From: Paenimyroides baculatum | GTDB lineage: Bacteria > Bacteroidota > Bacteroidia > Flavobacteriales > Flavobacteriaceae | DNA length: 64,000 nt | Direction: 5' to 3' | Assembly (NCBI RefSeq): GCF_008629655.1 | Contig: NZ_VWSG01000003.1 | Span: 162,366-226,365 of the forward strand | Shown: in pieces, positions 1-6,076 of the stretch | Layout: each line of letters starts with the position of its first letter | How positions within the stretch are numbered: position 1 is the stretch's first letter | Notes under the pieces: generated by a model | Databases searched by the model: none | Told to the model about the DNA's origin: nothing | Seen by the model: the letters and a program-made list of their open reading frames with translations, nothing else | Translations under genes and position numbers: made by a program

Positions 1-929
1 GATTCCATCATGAAATCACAAGCATCGATACAAGCAGTACAGTTTACACATTCTAACTGCGTACCGTTACGGATATCGATTCCCGTTGGACAAACCTGCA
101 CGCATTGCGAACAATCGATACAATCACCGACTCCTTTTTCTGATCTGTCTTCGTTTTTTCTGAATTTGGCTCTGCCTTTTTCTGCTTCACCACGCTTGTA
201 ATCATAAGCAACAACCAGTGATTTTTCATCAAGTAAAACACCTTGTAATCTACCATAAGGACATGCGATGATACAAACCTGTTCGCGAAACCATGCAAAG
301 ACAAAATAGAAAACAGCTGTGAATATTACCAAGGAAATCAATGTTGATACATTAGTAAATGGTCCGTTTTTGATCATTCCCAAAACCTGATCAGATCCTA
401 TTAAATATGCCAGAAAAACGTTTGCGATTATAAACGATACAATAAAAAAGATGAACCATTTTAAACCTTTCTTTCTTATTTTCTCGGCATTCCACTTTTG
501 TTTGTCTAATTGTATCTGTGCACCTCTGTCTCCTTCGATCCAATATTCGATCCTTCTAAAAACCATTTCCAAAAAGATTGTCTGCGGACAGATCCATCCG
601 CAAAAAATCCTTCCAAAAACAACCGTAAAAAGTGCCACAAAAACCACAACGATAATAATTGCAATTACCACTATGTAAAAATCTTGTGGCCAGAACGTAA
701 AACTGAATATTGAAAATTTGCGTTCTAAAACATTAAATAAAAACAGCTGGTTACCGTTAATTTTTATAAATGGCGATGCCAAAAGTATAACCAGCAGTAA
801 ATAACTTATTATTTTGCGCAGATCGTAAAATTTACCTGACGGCTTTTTGGGATATACCCAAATTCTTTTTCCTTCTTCGTCAACAGTACCTAATCTGTCT
901 CTAAAGCTGTTATTTTCATCATTAATCAT
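1..929 (-). CDS. ccoG: CcoG, cytochrome c oxidase accessory iron-sulfur protein (partial, C-terminus beyond left edge)
   Basis: The reading frame starts at the ATG at 929 (MINDENNSFRDR) and stays open to base 1, so the C-terminus is outside the window. CcoG is a membrane iron-sulfur protein needed for assembly of the cbb3 oxidase, with a proposed role in copper reduction or delivery. Visible are an N-terminal hydrophilic stretch, membrane segments in the first 130 residues, the FCGWICPQT motif typical of the family, and further along a CIDCSQCVQVCP cluster followed by CVNCTACIDAC, that is two ferredoxin-type [4Fe-4S] motifs. It follows ccoP on the same strand with about a 100-bp gap holding a hairpin. 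ccoH would be expected next, outside the window. Confidence 0.93.
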   Translation of the reverse strand, partial: MINDENNSFRDRLGTVDEEGKRIWVYPKKPSGKFYDLRKIISYLLLVILLASPFIKINGNQLFLFNVLERKFSIFSFTFWPQDFYIVVIAIIIVVVFVALFTVVFGRIFCGWICPQTIFLEMVFRRIEYWIEGDRGAQIQLDKQKWNAEKIRKKGLKWFIFFIVSFIIANVFLAYLIGSDQVLGMIKNGPFTNVSTLISLVIFTAVFYFVFAWFREQVCIIACPYGRLQGVLLDEKSLVVAYDYKRGEAEKGRAKFRKNEDRSEKGVGDCIDCSQCVQVCPTGIDIRNGTQLECVNCTACIDACDFMME

Positions 930-961
930 TACCTACTTAATTTAAATTAGTTTTAAAATAA

Positions 962-990
962 CCACAGCCCTTGATTGTGAAGAGCTGTGG
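962..990 (-). other. Hairpin between ccoP and ccoG
   Basis: CCACAGC (962-968) pairs with GCTGTGG (984-990), with a further 3-bp inner stem. In the direction of transcription it is followed by TTATTTTAAAA, which is not a clean U-tract. It is therefore more likely an RNA-stabilising or partial termination hairpin within the operon than a full terminator. Confidence 0.4.
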
Positions 991-1033
991 AAGAAAAATA
1001 AAACTAAAACTCTCCAAATGATTATGGAAATTA

Positions 1034-1975
1034 CTATGCGTCTGGTGCACTTGCTTGCGGTGCTACCAAACTATCGTTTTTAACGGGTGCCGCTCCTGCC
1101 GATGCTGCAACCTTATCGCCTTCTGGTGCTTTACCATCGGCTGGGTTTTTACCTTGTAACGATAAAATATAACTTGCTACTTTTTGAATATCGCTTGGTT
1201 TAATTTGCTGTTTCCAAGCAACCATTCCTTTACCGTCACGACCACCTTCCATAATGGTATTGAAAATTTCTTTTACATCGCCACCTAAAATCCAATATTC
1301 ATCAGTTAAATTTGGTCCGATACCACCACCACCATCGGCACGGTGACACGCCACACAGTTTGCATCGAAAATAGCTTTTCCGGCACTAATATCTCCAGCA
1401 TCAGTCAATAAAACCACTTTGTCTGCTGTAAGTAAATCGGGAGCCGTTTTCTTGTACTCTTCGATTTCTTTCTGGGCGATCATCATGTCTTTTTCAAGTT
1501 CTTGAATCTGATTATCGCCTCCGAACAAATGGTACTTACCAATGTAAATCACTCCAAAAATTACGGTTGCGTAAAAAAGATACACCCACCATGGCGGTAA
1601 ATCGTTATCTAATTCTTTAATACCGTCGTAATCATGTTCTAACTCAATTTCTTTTTCATTTTCTAAACCATGAGTTTTGGTTAGTTTTTGCAGAAGATTT
1701 TTAACAAACGGCAATTGCGAAATTGGTGTATTATCTAATGCTTCTTTCTGTGCGCGTTCTTCCGGCGTCATAAGTTGATTGATGATGTTATTTGATGCAC
1801 TTGCTACAATTTCGAGTGCAATAATCACCAATAAAATCAATCCTAAAAGCAACATAACAGACGGATAGGCTATCATGGCAGGTTTGTCGCCCGAGTCTAT
1901 GAAATATTCCAAAAGACCGTAACAGGTAAAGAATATTAGCGGAACGCGGACATATACAGGGAAAAATCTTTTCAT
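1034..1975 (-). CDS. ccoP: cbb3-type cytochrome c oxidase subunit III (CcoP), single-haem form
   Basis: Membrane-anchored c-type cytochrome subunit that passes electrons into the cbb3 terminal oxidase. The 313-residue protein has an N-terminal hydrophobic region with about two membrane segments (residues 8-60), the FixP-type segment LPPWWVYLFYATVIFGVIY (about 127-145), then a periplasmic cytochrome c domain. Only one CxxCH motif is present (CVACH, about residue 206), with a distal Met ligand candidate in KGMVAW. Proteobacterial CcoP normally has two haem c motifs, so this is a mono-haem version with an added N-terminal membrane region, an arrangement common in Bacteroidota. The C-terminus is an Ala/Pro-rich tail. 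It lies 2 bp after ccoQ and was surely co-transcribed with it. Confidence 0.93.
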   Translation of the reverse strand: MKRFFPVYVRVPLIFFTCYGLLEYFIDSGDKPAMIAYPSVMLLLGLILLVIIALEIVASASNNIINQLMTPEERAQKEALDNTPISQLPFVKNLLQKLTKTHGLENEKEIELEHDYDGIKELDNDLPPWWVYLFYATVIFGVIYIGKYHLFGGDNQIQELEKDMMIAQKEIEEYKKTAPDLLTADKVVLLTDAGDISAGKAIFDANCVACHRADGGGGIGPNLTDEYWILGGDVKEIFNTIMEGGRDGKGMVAWKQQIKPSDIQKVASYILSLQGKNPADGKAPEGDKVAASAGAAPVKNDSLVAPQASAPDA

Positions 1976-1977
1976 AA

Positions 1978-2181
1978 CTATAAATTCATATTGGTTTGAC
2001 CTTCGTTTTCGTCGGCATTTTGCAACGGCAACTTACTTAATTCGTTCAATGAACTTTTTTTGTAGGTAAACACCCAGATAATTAAGACCGTGAAGAACAA
2101 AAAGAAGATAAGCAAGGCGATAATAGGATAAATTTCAATTCCAGAAATGGTATCCATATTGTGTTTTATAAACTTCAACAT
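1978..2181 (-). CDS. ccoQ: CcoQ-like small cbb3 oxidase subunit
   Basis: A 67-residue protein with one membrane segment (about residues 18-40, IYPIIALLIFFLFFTVLIIWVF) followed by a short charged tail. CcoQ/FixQ proteins are short single-span subunits that stabilise the cbb3 complex. Sequence similarity between CcoQ proteins is low, so the assignment rests on size, topology and position between ccoNO and ccoP. The start at MLKF is preceded by AAAGG. An internal Met at residue 9 is an alternative start. Confidence 0.8.
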   Translation of the reverse strand: MLKFIKHNMDTISGIEIYPIIALLIFFLFFTVLIIWVFTYKKSSLNELSKLPLQNADENEGQTNMNL

Positions 2182-2186
2182 AACCT

Positions 2187-4370
2187 TTATTTTTTATCTT
2201 TAACCTTAATATCAGTTCCCAAACGCTGTAAATACGCAATTAAAGCAGTGATTTCTCTTTCGCTCATCGGAACAAATTTTTCTCCGTTTGCTTCGGCAGC
2301 TTTTTTACTTGCTTCGTACGATTTTACAAAATCAGGATCGCTCTTTAAGTTTTCTTCTATTTTTTGCGACTGAATTTGGATCGATTTTTTAGCATTCGCA
2401 ATTTCTTCATCTGTGTAAGGAACTCCCAATTTTTGCATTACGCGCATTTTGTTTTCTACTTCAGAAAGATTCATCGCTTCGTTATCAAACAACCATTTGT
2501 AGCCCGGCATGATTGATCCTGGTGAGGTACTTTGTGGATCGTACATGTGATTGAAATGCCAGTTGTCTGAATATTTGGCTCCTAAACGGTGTAAATCGGG
2601 TCCGGTACGTTTTGATCCCCATAAAAACGGATAATCATACACATATTCTCCGGATTTTGAATATTCGCCGTAACGTTCTACTTCACTTCTGAATGGTCGG
2701 ACCATTTGCGAGTGACAGTTTACACAGCCTTCACGAATATAAAGATCACGACCTTCTAACTCTAACGGTGTATATGGTTTTACGCTTGATATGGTTTGTA
2801 TGTTAGAATCTACTACCAATGTTGGTACAATCTGAATAATTCCACCTATAAGAATAGCTATTGTTGCTAAAATGGTTAATTGAATTGGTTTACGTTCTAA
2901 CCATGCGTGGAATCTTTCACCGCGAACACGTTTTGGAGAAATCTGTGACAATGCTGGAGCTTCTGCCAATTCGTCTTCTACTTTAGGTGCAGCAGTCATT
3001 GTTCTGTAAATATTGTAAACAAGAACCAGAATACCAATTAAATAAAGCGATCCACCTACAGCACGCATGGCGTACATTGGCATAATAGCCGTTACGGTTT
3101 CTAAAAAGTTACCATATTTTAATGTTCCGTCTGGGTTAAACTGTTTCCACATCATGTGCTGGCTGAAACCTGCTACATATAAAGGAATAGTATAAAGTAT
3201 AATACCTAAAGTACCGATCCAGAAATGGAAGTTTGCCAGTTTTTTAGAATATAATTCTGTTTTTGCAATTCTTGGCAGTAACCAATACATAATTGCAAAT
3301 GCCATAAATCCGTTCCAAGCCAATGCACCAACGTGCACGTGCGCTACGATCCAATCGGTGTAATGGGCAATTGCGTTTACGTTTTTCAAAGAAAGCATTG
3401 GTCCTTCAAAAGTAGCCATACCATAACCGGTAATTGCCACCACGAAGAATTTTAATACAGGCTCTGTTCTAACTTTATCCCAAGCACCACGAAGTGTTAA
3501 CAATCCGTTGATCATACCACCCCAAGACGGTGCAATAAGCATTACAGAAAATACTACTCCTAAATTTTGTGCCCATTCTGGAAGTGCCGTGTACAACAAG
3601 TGGTGTGGACCTGCCCAGATATATAAAAAGATTAACGACCAAAAGTGAATGATTGACAAGCGATACGAATAAACCGGACGATTGGCAATTTTTGGTAAAA
3701 AGTAATACATTAATCCTAAAAACGGTGTTGTTAAGAAAAATGCTACTGCATTATGACCGTACCACCATTGCACCAAAGCATCTTGCACTCCTGCGTAAAC
3801 CGAATACGATTTCCACATGTTCACAGGTAGTTCAATATTATTAAAAATGTGTAAAACAGCTACCGTAACAAACGTTGCAAGGTAAAACCAGATAGCAACA
3901 TACAGGTGGCGTTCTCTACGTTTAATAATGGTCATAATCATGTTAATACCAAAAACAACCCAAACAAGCGTAATCGCAATATCAATTGGCCATTCTAATT
4001 CGGCATATTCTTTAGACGATGTATAACCTAAAGGCAGTGTAATAGCTGCTGCCACAATAATAAGCTGCCATCCCCAGAAGTTGATGTTACTTAAAAGATC
4101 GCTGTACATTCTGGCTTTTAGCAAACGTTGCAATGAATAATAAACGCCCGCAAAAATGGTATTACCAACAAATGCAAAAATAACCGCATTGGTGTGTAAA
4201 GGACGGAGCCTACCGAAACTTAACCACGGAATATTGTCTGTGATGTTCGGAAATATAAACATAATTGCTAAAAGCAACCCTACAAGCATACCTACAACTC
4301 CAAAAAGTATCGCGGCATACAGGAACTTCTTAACAATTTTGTTATCGTAATAAAATTGTTGCACTTCCAT
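2187..4370 (-). CDS. ccoNO: Fused cbb3 cytochrome c oxidase subunits I and II (CcoN-CcoO)
   Basis: Catalytic core of the high-affinity oxidase that reduces oxygen to water in microaerobic conditions. Residues 1 to about 480 are CcoN: about 12 membrane helices and the histidine-rich motifs expected for haem b, the binuclear haem b3-CuB centre and its ligands (LHTNAVIFAF, WWYGHNAVAFFL, GPHHLLY, HYTDWIVAHVHVGALAWNG). After a linker with a further membrane span (about 505-525), residues 530-727 are CcoO with the CxxCH haem c motif CVNCHSQMVRPF near residue 552. In Proteobacteria these are two genes. The single-gene fusion of 727 residues is usual in Bacteroidota. The ATG at 4370 follows ccoS by 9 bp. 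Confidence 0.96.
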   Translation of the reverse strand: MEVQQFYYDNKIVKKFLYAAILFGVVGMLVGLLLAIMFIFPNITDNIPWLSFGRLRPLHTNAVIFAFVGNTIFAGVYYSLQRLLKARMYSDLLSNINFWGWQLIIVAAAITLPLGYTSSKEYAELEWPIDIAITLVWVVFGINMIMTIIKRRERHLYVAIWFYLATFVTVAVLHIFNNIELPVNMWKSYSVYAGVQDALVQWWYGHNAVAFFLTTPFLGLMYYFLPKIANRPVYSYRLSIIHFWSLIFLYIWAGPHHLLYTALPEWAQNLGVVFSVMLIAPSWGGMINGLLTLRGAWDKVRTEPVLKFFVVAITGYGMATFEGPMLSLKNVNAIAHYTDWIVAHVHVGALAWNGFMAFAIMYWLLPRIAKTELYSKKLANFHFWIGTLGIILYTIPLYVAGFSQHMMWKQFNPDGTLKYGNFLETVTAIMPMYAMRAVGGSLYLIGILVLVYNIYRTMTAAPKVEDELAEAPALSQISPKRVRGERFHAWLERKPIQLTILATIAILIGGIIQIVPTLVVDSNIQTISSVKPYTPLELEGRDLYIREGCVNCHSQMVRPFRSEVERYGEYSKSGEYVYDYPFLWGSKRTGPDLHRLGAKYSDNWHFNHMYDPQSTSPGSIMPGYKWLFDNEAMNLSEVENKMRVMQKLGVPYTDEEIANAKKSIQIQSQKIEENLKSDPDFVKSYEASKKAAEANGEKFVPMSEREITALIAYLQRLGTDIKVKDKK

Positions 4371-4379
4371 AAATAATAA

Positions 4380-4559
4380 TTAATTTGATTGTTTTTGTTT
4401 TTTTCCTTTTTTTTCTTTGATCTCATCGTCGAACAGCATTCTCACCGACGGTGTATACTGATCATCGAATTGGCCGCTTTTAACTGATTTTATGAAGAGG
4501 GTCAGAAAAACGGCTGCTACAAATATGCTAATGCATATTAAAATGTAAATTACGCCCAT
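4380..4559 (-). CDS. ccoS: CcoS, cbb3 oxidase maturation protein
   Basis: A 59-residue ORF beginning MGVIYILICISIFVAAVF, with one N-terminal membrane span followed by the family signature GQFDD (residues 29-33) and a Lys-rich tail. CcoS is needed for insertion of haem b and copper into the cbb3 catalytic subunit. It is the first gene of the operon here. The copper ATPase CcoI, which often precedes ccoS, is not present upstream. The start is the only ATG that keeps the membrane segment intact. Confidence 0.9.
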   Translation of the reverse strand: MGVIYILICISIFVAAVFLTLFIKSVKSGQFDDQYTPSVRMLFDDEIKEKKGKKQKQSN

Positions 4560-4575
4560 ACCTTAAATCTTTGTA

Positions 4576-4583
4576 CAAAACTA
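4576..4583 (-). promoter_or_regulatory. Putative -7 element for the cco operon
   Basis: On the minus strand this reads TAGTTTTG, a match to the Bacteroidota -7 consensus TAnnTTTG, placed 17 bp upstream of the ccoS start. No clear -33 TTG is seen, which would fit an activator-dependent promoter. Confidence 0.4.
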
Positions 4584-4648
4584 TAATTGGCAGATTAAAT
4601 AAAATATGATAAATGTCAGTTTGCAGTTTTAATTTTAAGATTTATTTA

Positions 4649-4662
4649 TTAATCTAGATTAA
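4649..4662. promoter_or_regulatory. FNR/CRP-like palindromic operator
   Basis: TTAATCTAGATTAA is a perfect 14-bp palindrome with the architecture TTAAT-N4-ATTAA. It differs from the FNR consensus TTGAT-N4-ATCAA by one symmetric base per half-site. It lies between the cbb3 operon, an oxygen-responsive system in most bacteria, and a rightward -7 element, with its centre about 41 bp before the start inferred for the rightward transcript. Confidence 0.45.
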
Positions 4663-4684
4663 GTTCTTAATAGCAACATCTTAC

Positions 4685-4692
4685 TAAATTTG
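4685..4692 (+). promoter_or_regulatory. Putative rightward -7 element
   Basis: TAAATTTG matches TAnnTTTG. No -33 TTG lies at the normal distance. No coding gene begins directly downstream; instead a strong hairpin plus U-tract follows at 4726-4758. Confidence 0.35.
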
Positions 4693-4695
4693 AAA

Positions 4696-4758
4696 CTTAT
4701 TAGGTCTTTATTTTTAATATTTTCGAAAGACACCGGCTTTTCAGTTGGTGTCTTTTTT
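4696..4758 (+). ncRNA. Candidate short (~60 nt) transcript ending in an intrinsic terminator
   Basis: The interval from the putative start after the TAAATTTG box to the terminator at 4726-4758 contains no ORF of plausible size, yet carries a promoter-like element and a rightward terminator. The upstream neighbour (ccoS) is transcribed leftward, so this terminator does not serve an upstream coding gene. A small RNA is the simplest reading. It is inferred from layout only. Confidence 0.3.
4726..4758 (+). terminator. Intrinsic terminator with no upstream coding gene
   Basis: AAAGACACC (4726-4734) pairs with GGTGTCTTT (4747-4755), a 9-bp stem followed by TTT. The U-tract is on the plus strand only. 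Confidence 0.65.
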
Positions 4759-4959
4759 ATTTGGATATATTTTTTTGACACTTCTCTCCTACTCAATCAT
4801 ATTTTTTTCATTCTAATTTTTAAATAGAAAACAAAACAGTTTTCATCAATTTAAATCAAGCGTAAAAAAATATTCTGAATTAAATCAATTATAAAGAATA
4901 TAAATCATTAAACTGTTTCTTTTAAACTATATATTTAGATTATTTTTCTAACAAAACAC

Positions 4960-4989
4960 TTGTTTTTAGAAAATATATAATTACATTTG
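4960..4989 (+). promoter_or_regulatory. Promoter of the methionine leader/operon
   Basis: TTG at 4960-4962 (-33 element) and TACATTTG at 4982-4989 (-7 element TAnnTTTG) are 19 bp apart, the normal Bacteroidota spacing. Transcription would begin near 4995, about 13 nt before the leader peptide ATG. Confidence 0.6.
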
Positions 4990-5007
4990 CTACGTTAAAA
5001 AATAACA

Positions 5008-5070
5008 ATGACAACAACTAACCTTTATAAAATGGACATGTTTATGATGATGCGTAAAGCGTCGCAATAA
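5008..5070 (+). CDS. Methionine-rich leader peptide of the met operon attenuator
   Basis: A 20-codon ORF encoding MTTTNLYKMDMFMMMRKASQ. Six of 20 residues are Met, including three consecutive Met codons at 5044-5052. It sits between a good promoter and a terminator hairpin that ends right at the start of the first methionine biosynthesis gene. This is the layout of a classical ribosome-mediated attenuator: the stop codon (5068-5070) is directly followed by the antiterminator arm at 5072. Shortage of charged Met-tRNA would stall the ribosome at codons 9-15, leaving that arm free. Three Thr codons at positions 2-4 could be chance or a secondary input, since the pathway also yields threonine. 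Confidence 0.75.
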   Translation: MTTTNLYKMDMFMMMRKASQ

Positions 5071-5071
5071 A

Positions 5072-5111
5072 CTATACCTTAAACCCAATTTGTTTAATCC
5101 TTTAGGTATAG
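5072..5111 (+). promoter_or_regulatory. Antiterminator hairpin of the met attenuator
   Basis: CTATACCT (5072-5079) is exactly complementary to AGGTATAG (5104-5111), and AAA 5081-5083 can extend the pairing to TTT 5101-5103. The 3' arm takes bases that belong to the 5' arm and loop of the terminator at 5097-5122, so the two structures exclude each other. The 5' arm begins 1 nt after the leader stop codon, where a terminating ribosome would cover it. Confidence 0.7.
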
Positions 5112-5128
5112 CCCTGAAGGATTTTTTT
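5097..5128 (+). terminator. Attenuator terminator before metX
   Basis: ATCCTTTAGG (5097-5106) pairs with CCTGAAGGAT (5113-5122) over 10 bp including one G-U, with loop TATAGC, followed by an unbroken run of seven T (5122-5128). The metX ATG follows directly at 5129. A full intrinsic terminator immediately before an operon, after a Met-rich ORF, marks it as an attenuator. Confidence 0.8.
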
Positions 5129-6076
5129 ATGGAATTTATCATGATCAAAAAAATAATACCAAAACAGTTTACCCATCATTTTGCCGATAAAGATTGCGAA
5201 ATCAGTTATCAGTGGATTTGTACTAGTAATGAACCGAAACCAACGCTTGTTATTCTTCATGCGTTAACAGGAAACAGCACGGTTACTGGCGAAAATGGTT
5301 GGTGGAAAGAATTGATTGGAGCATCAAAAGTGATTGATACCACGAAATACAACATTCTGTCAATCGATACTTTAGGAAACGGATACACTACCAATACGCA
5401 CGAAAAGATTCATTCAATAGAAAAAATAAGCGTTAACGATATTGCAAAAATCAATTTGTGGTTATTGAACGGTTTAGAGTTGAAAAAAGATATTTCAATT
5501 ATCGGTGGAAGTTTAGGCGGATCAATTGCTTGGGAAATGTGGAAAGAAAATCCTGATTTGTTTGATAAGTTGATAAGTATTGGCGCGAATCCGTTTGAAA
5601 ATCATTGGATTAGAGCAATTACTTTTTTACAGAACGATCTTTTACAGAACGATAATGGATACGAAAAAGCACGAATGTGGTCGATGCTTTTTTACAGAAA
5701 TGCTTTAGGAATCAATGATAAATTTAAAAACAACAATCAAACAATAGAAAATTGGTTGATGTATCACGGAGATTCCTTAAAAAAACGCTTTTCTAAAAAA
5801 TCGTATCAAATTATGAATCATTTGTTAGGATCCATAGGAAAAGGATCTGATAAAGATCAATATCTGAAAGCATCTCAAAAAAGCAACACGAAAATTATTG
5901 TCGTTAGTATTTCATCGGACTGGTTGTTTCATCCGCAACATCAGACAGAATGGGCAAATGACCTATCAAAAACATACAAAAACGTAACGCATCACTCATT
6001 AGAATCAACACACGGACACGATGCCTTTTTAATAGAATTTAAAAAATTAGAAGAAATATTAGCACCTTATTTATGA
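5129..6076 (+). CDS. metX: Homoserine O-acetyltransferase (MetX-like alpha/beta hydrolase)
   Basis: Activates homoserine by acyl transfer, the first committed step to methionine. The alpha/beta-hydrolase fold shows the segment LHALTGNS, the nucleophile elbow GGSLGGS (the MetX family usually has GGSMGG), and the C-terminal catalytic His in STHGHDAFLIE. At about 315 residues it is shorter than the 350-380 common for MetX. The longer frame from TTG 5090 runs through the terminator and is rejected. ATG 5129 has AAGGA seven bases upstream (itself in the terminator 3' arm), and ATG 5141 is the alternative. The stop overlaps the next ATG (ATGA), indicating translational coupling. Acetyl rather than succinyl donor is assumed from family and not shown by the sequence. 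Confidence 0.88.
   Translation: MEFIMIKKIIPKQFTHHFADKDCEISYQWICTSNEPKPTLVILHALTGNSTVTGENGWWKELIGASKVIDTTKYNILSIDTLGNGYTTNTHEKIHSIEKISVNDIAKINLWLLNGLELKKDISIIGGSLGGSIAWEMWKENPDLFDKLISIGANPFENHWIRAITFLQNDLLQNDNGYEKARMWSMLFYRNALGINDKFKNNNQTIENWLMYHGDSLKKRFSKKSYQIMNHLLGSIGKGSDKDQYLKASQKSNTKIIVVSISSDWLFHPQHQTEWANDLSKTYKNVTHHSLESTHGHDAFLIEFKKLEEILAPYL

Noticed and set aside
4834..4920. AAACAGTTT and AAACTGTTT inverted repeat upstream of the met promoter
   Set aside because: The arms are about 67 bp apart in very AT-rich DNA with no other support, so a chance match is likely.
5090..5128. Longer metX frame from TTG 5090
   Set aside because: It runs through the terminator hairpin and U-tract; the ATG at 5129 or 5141 fits the layout.
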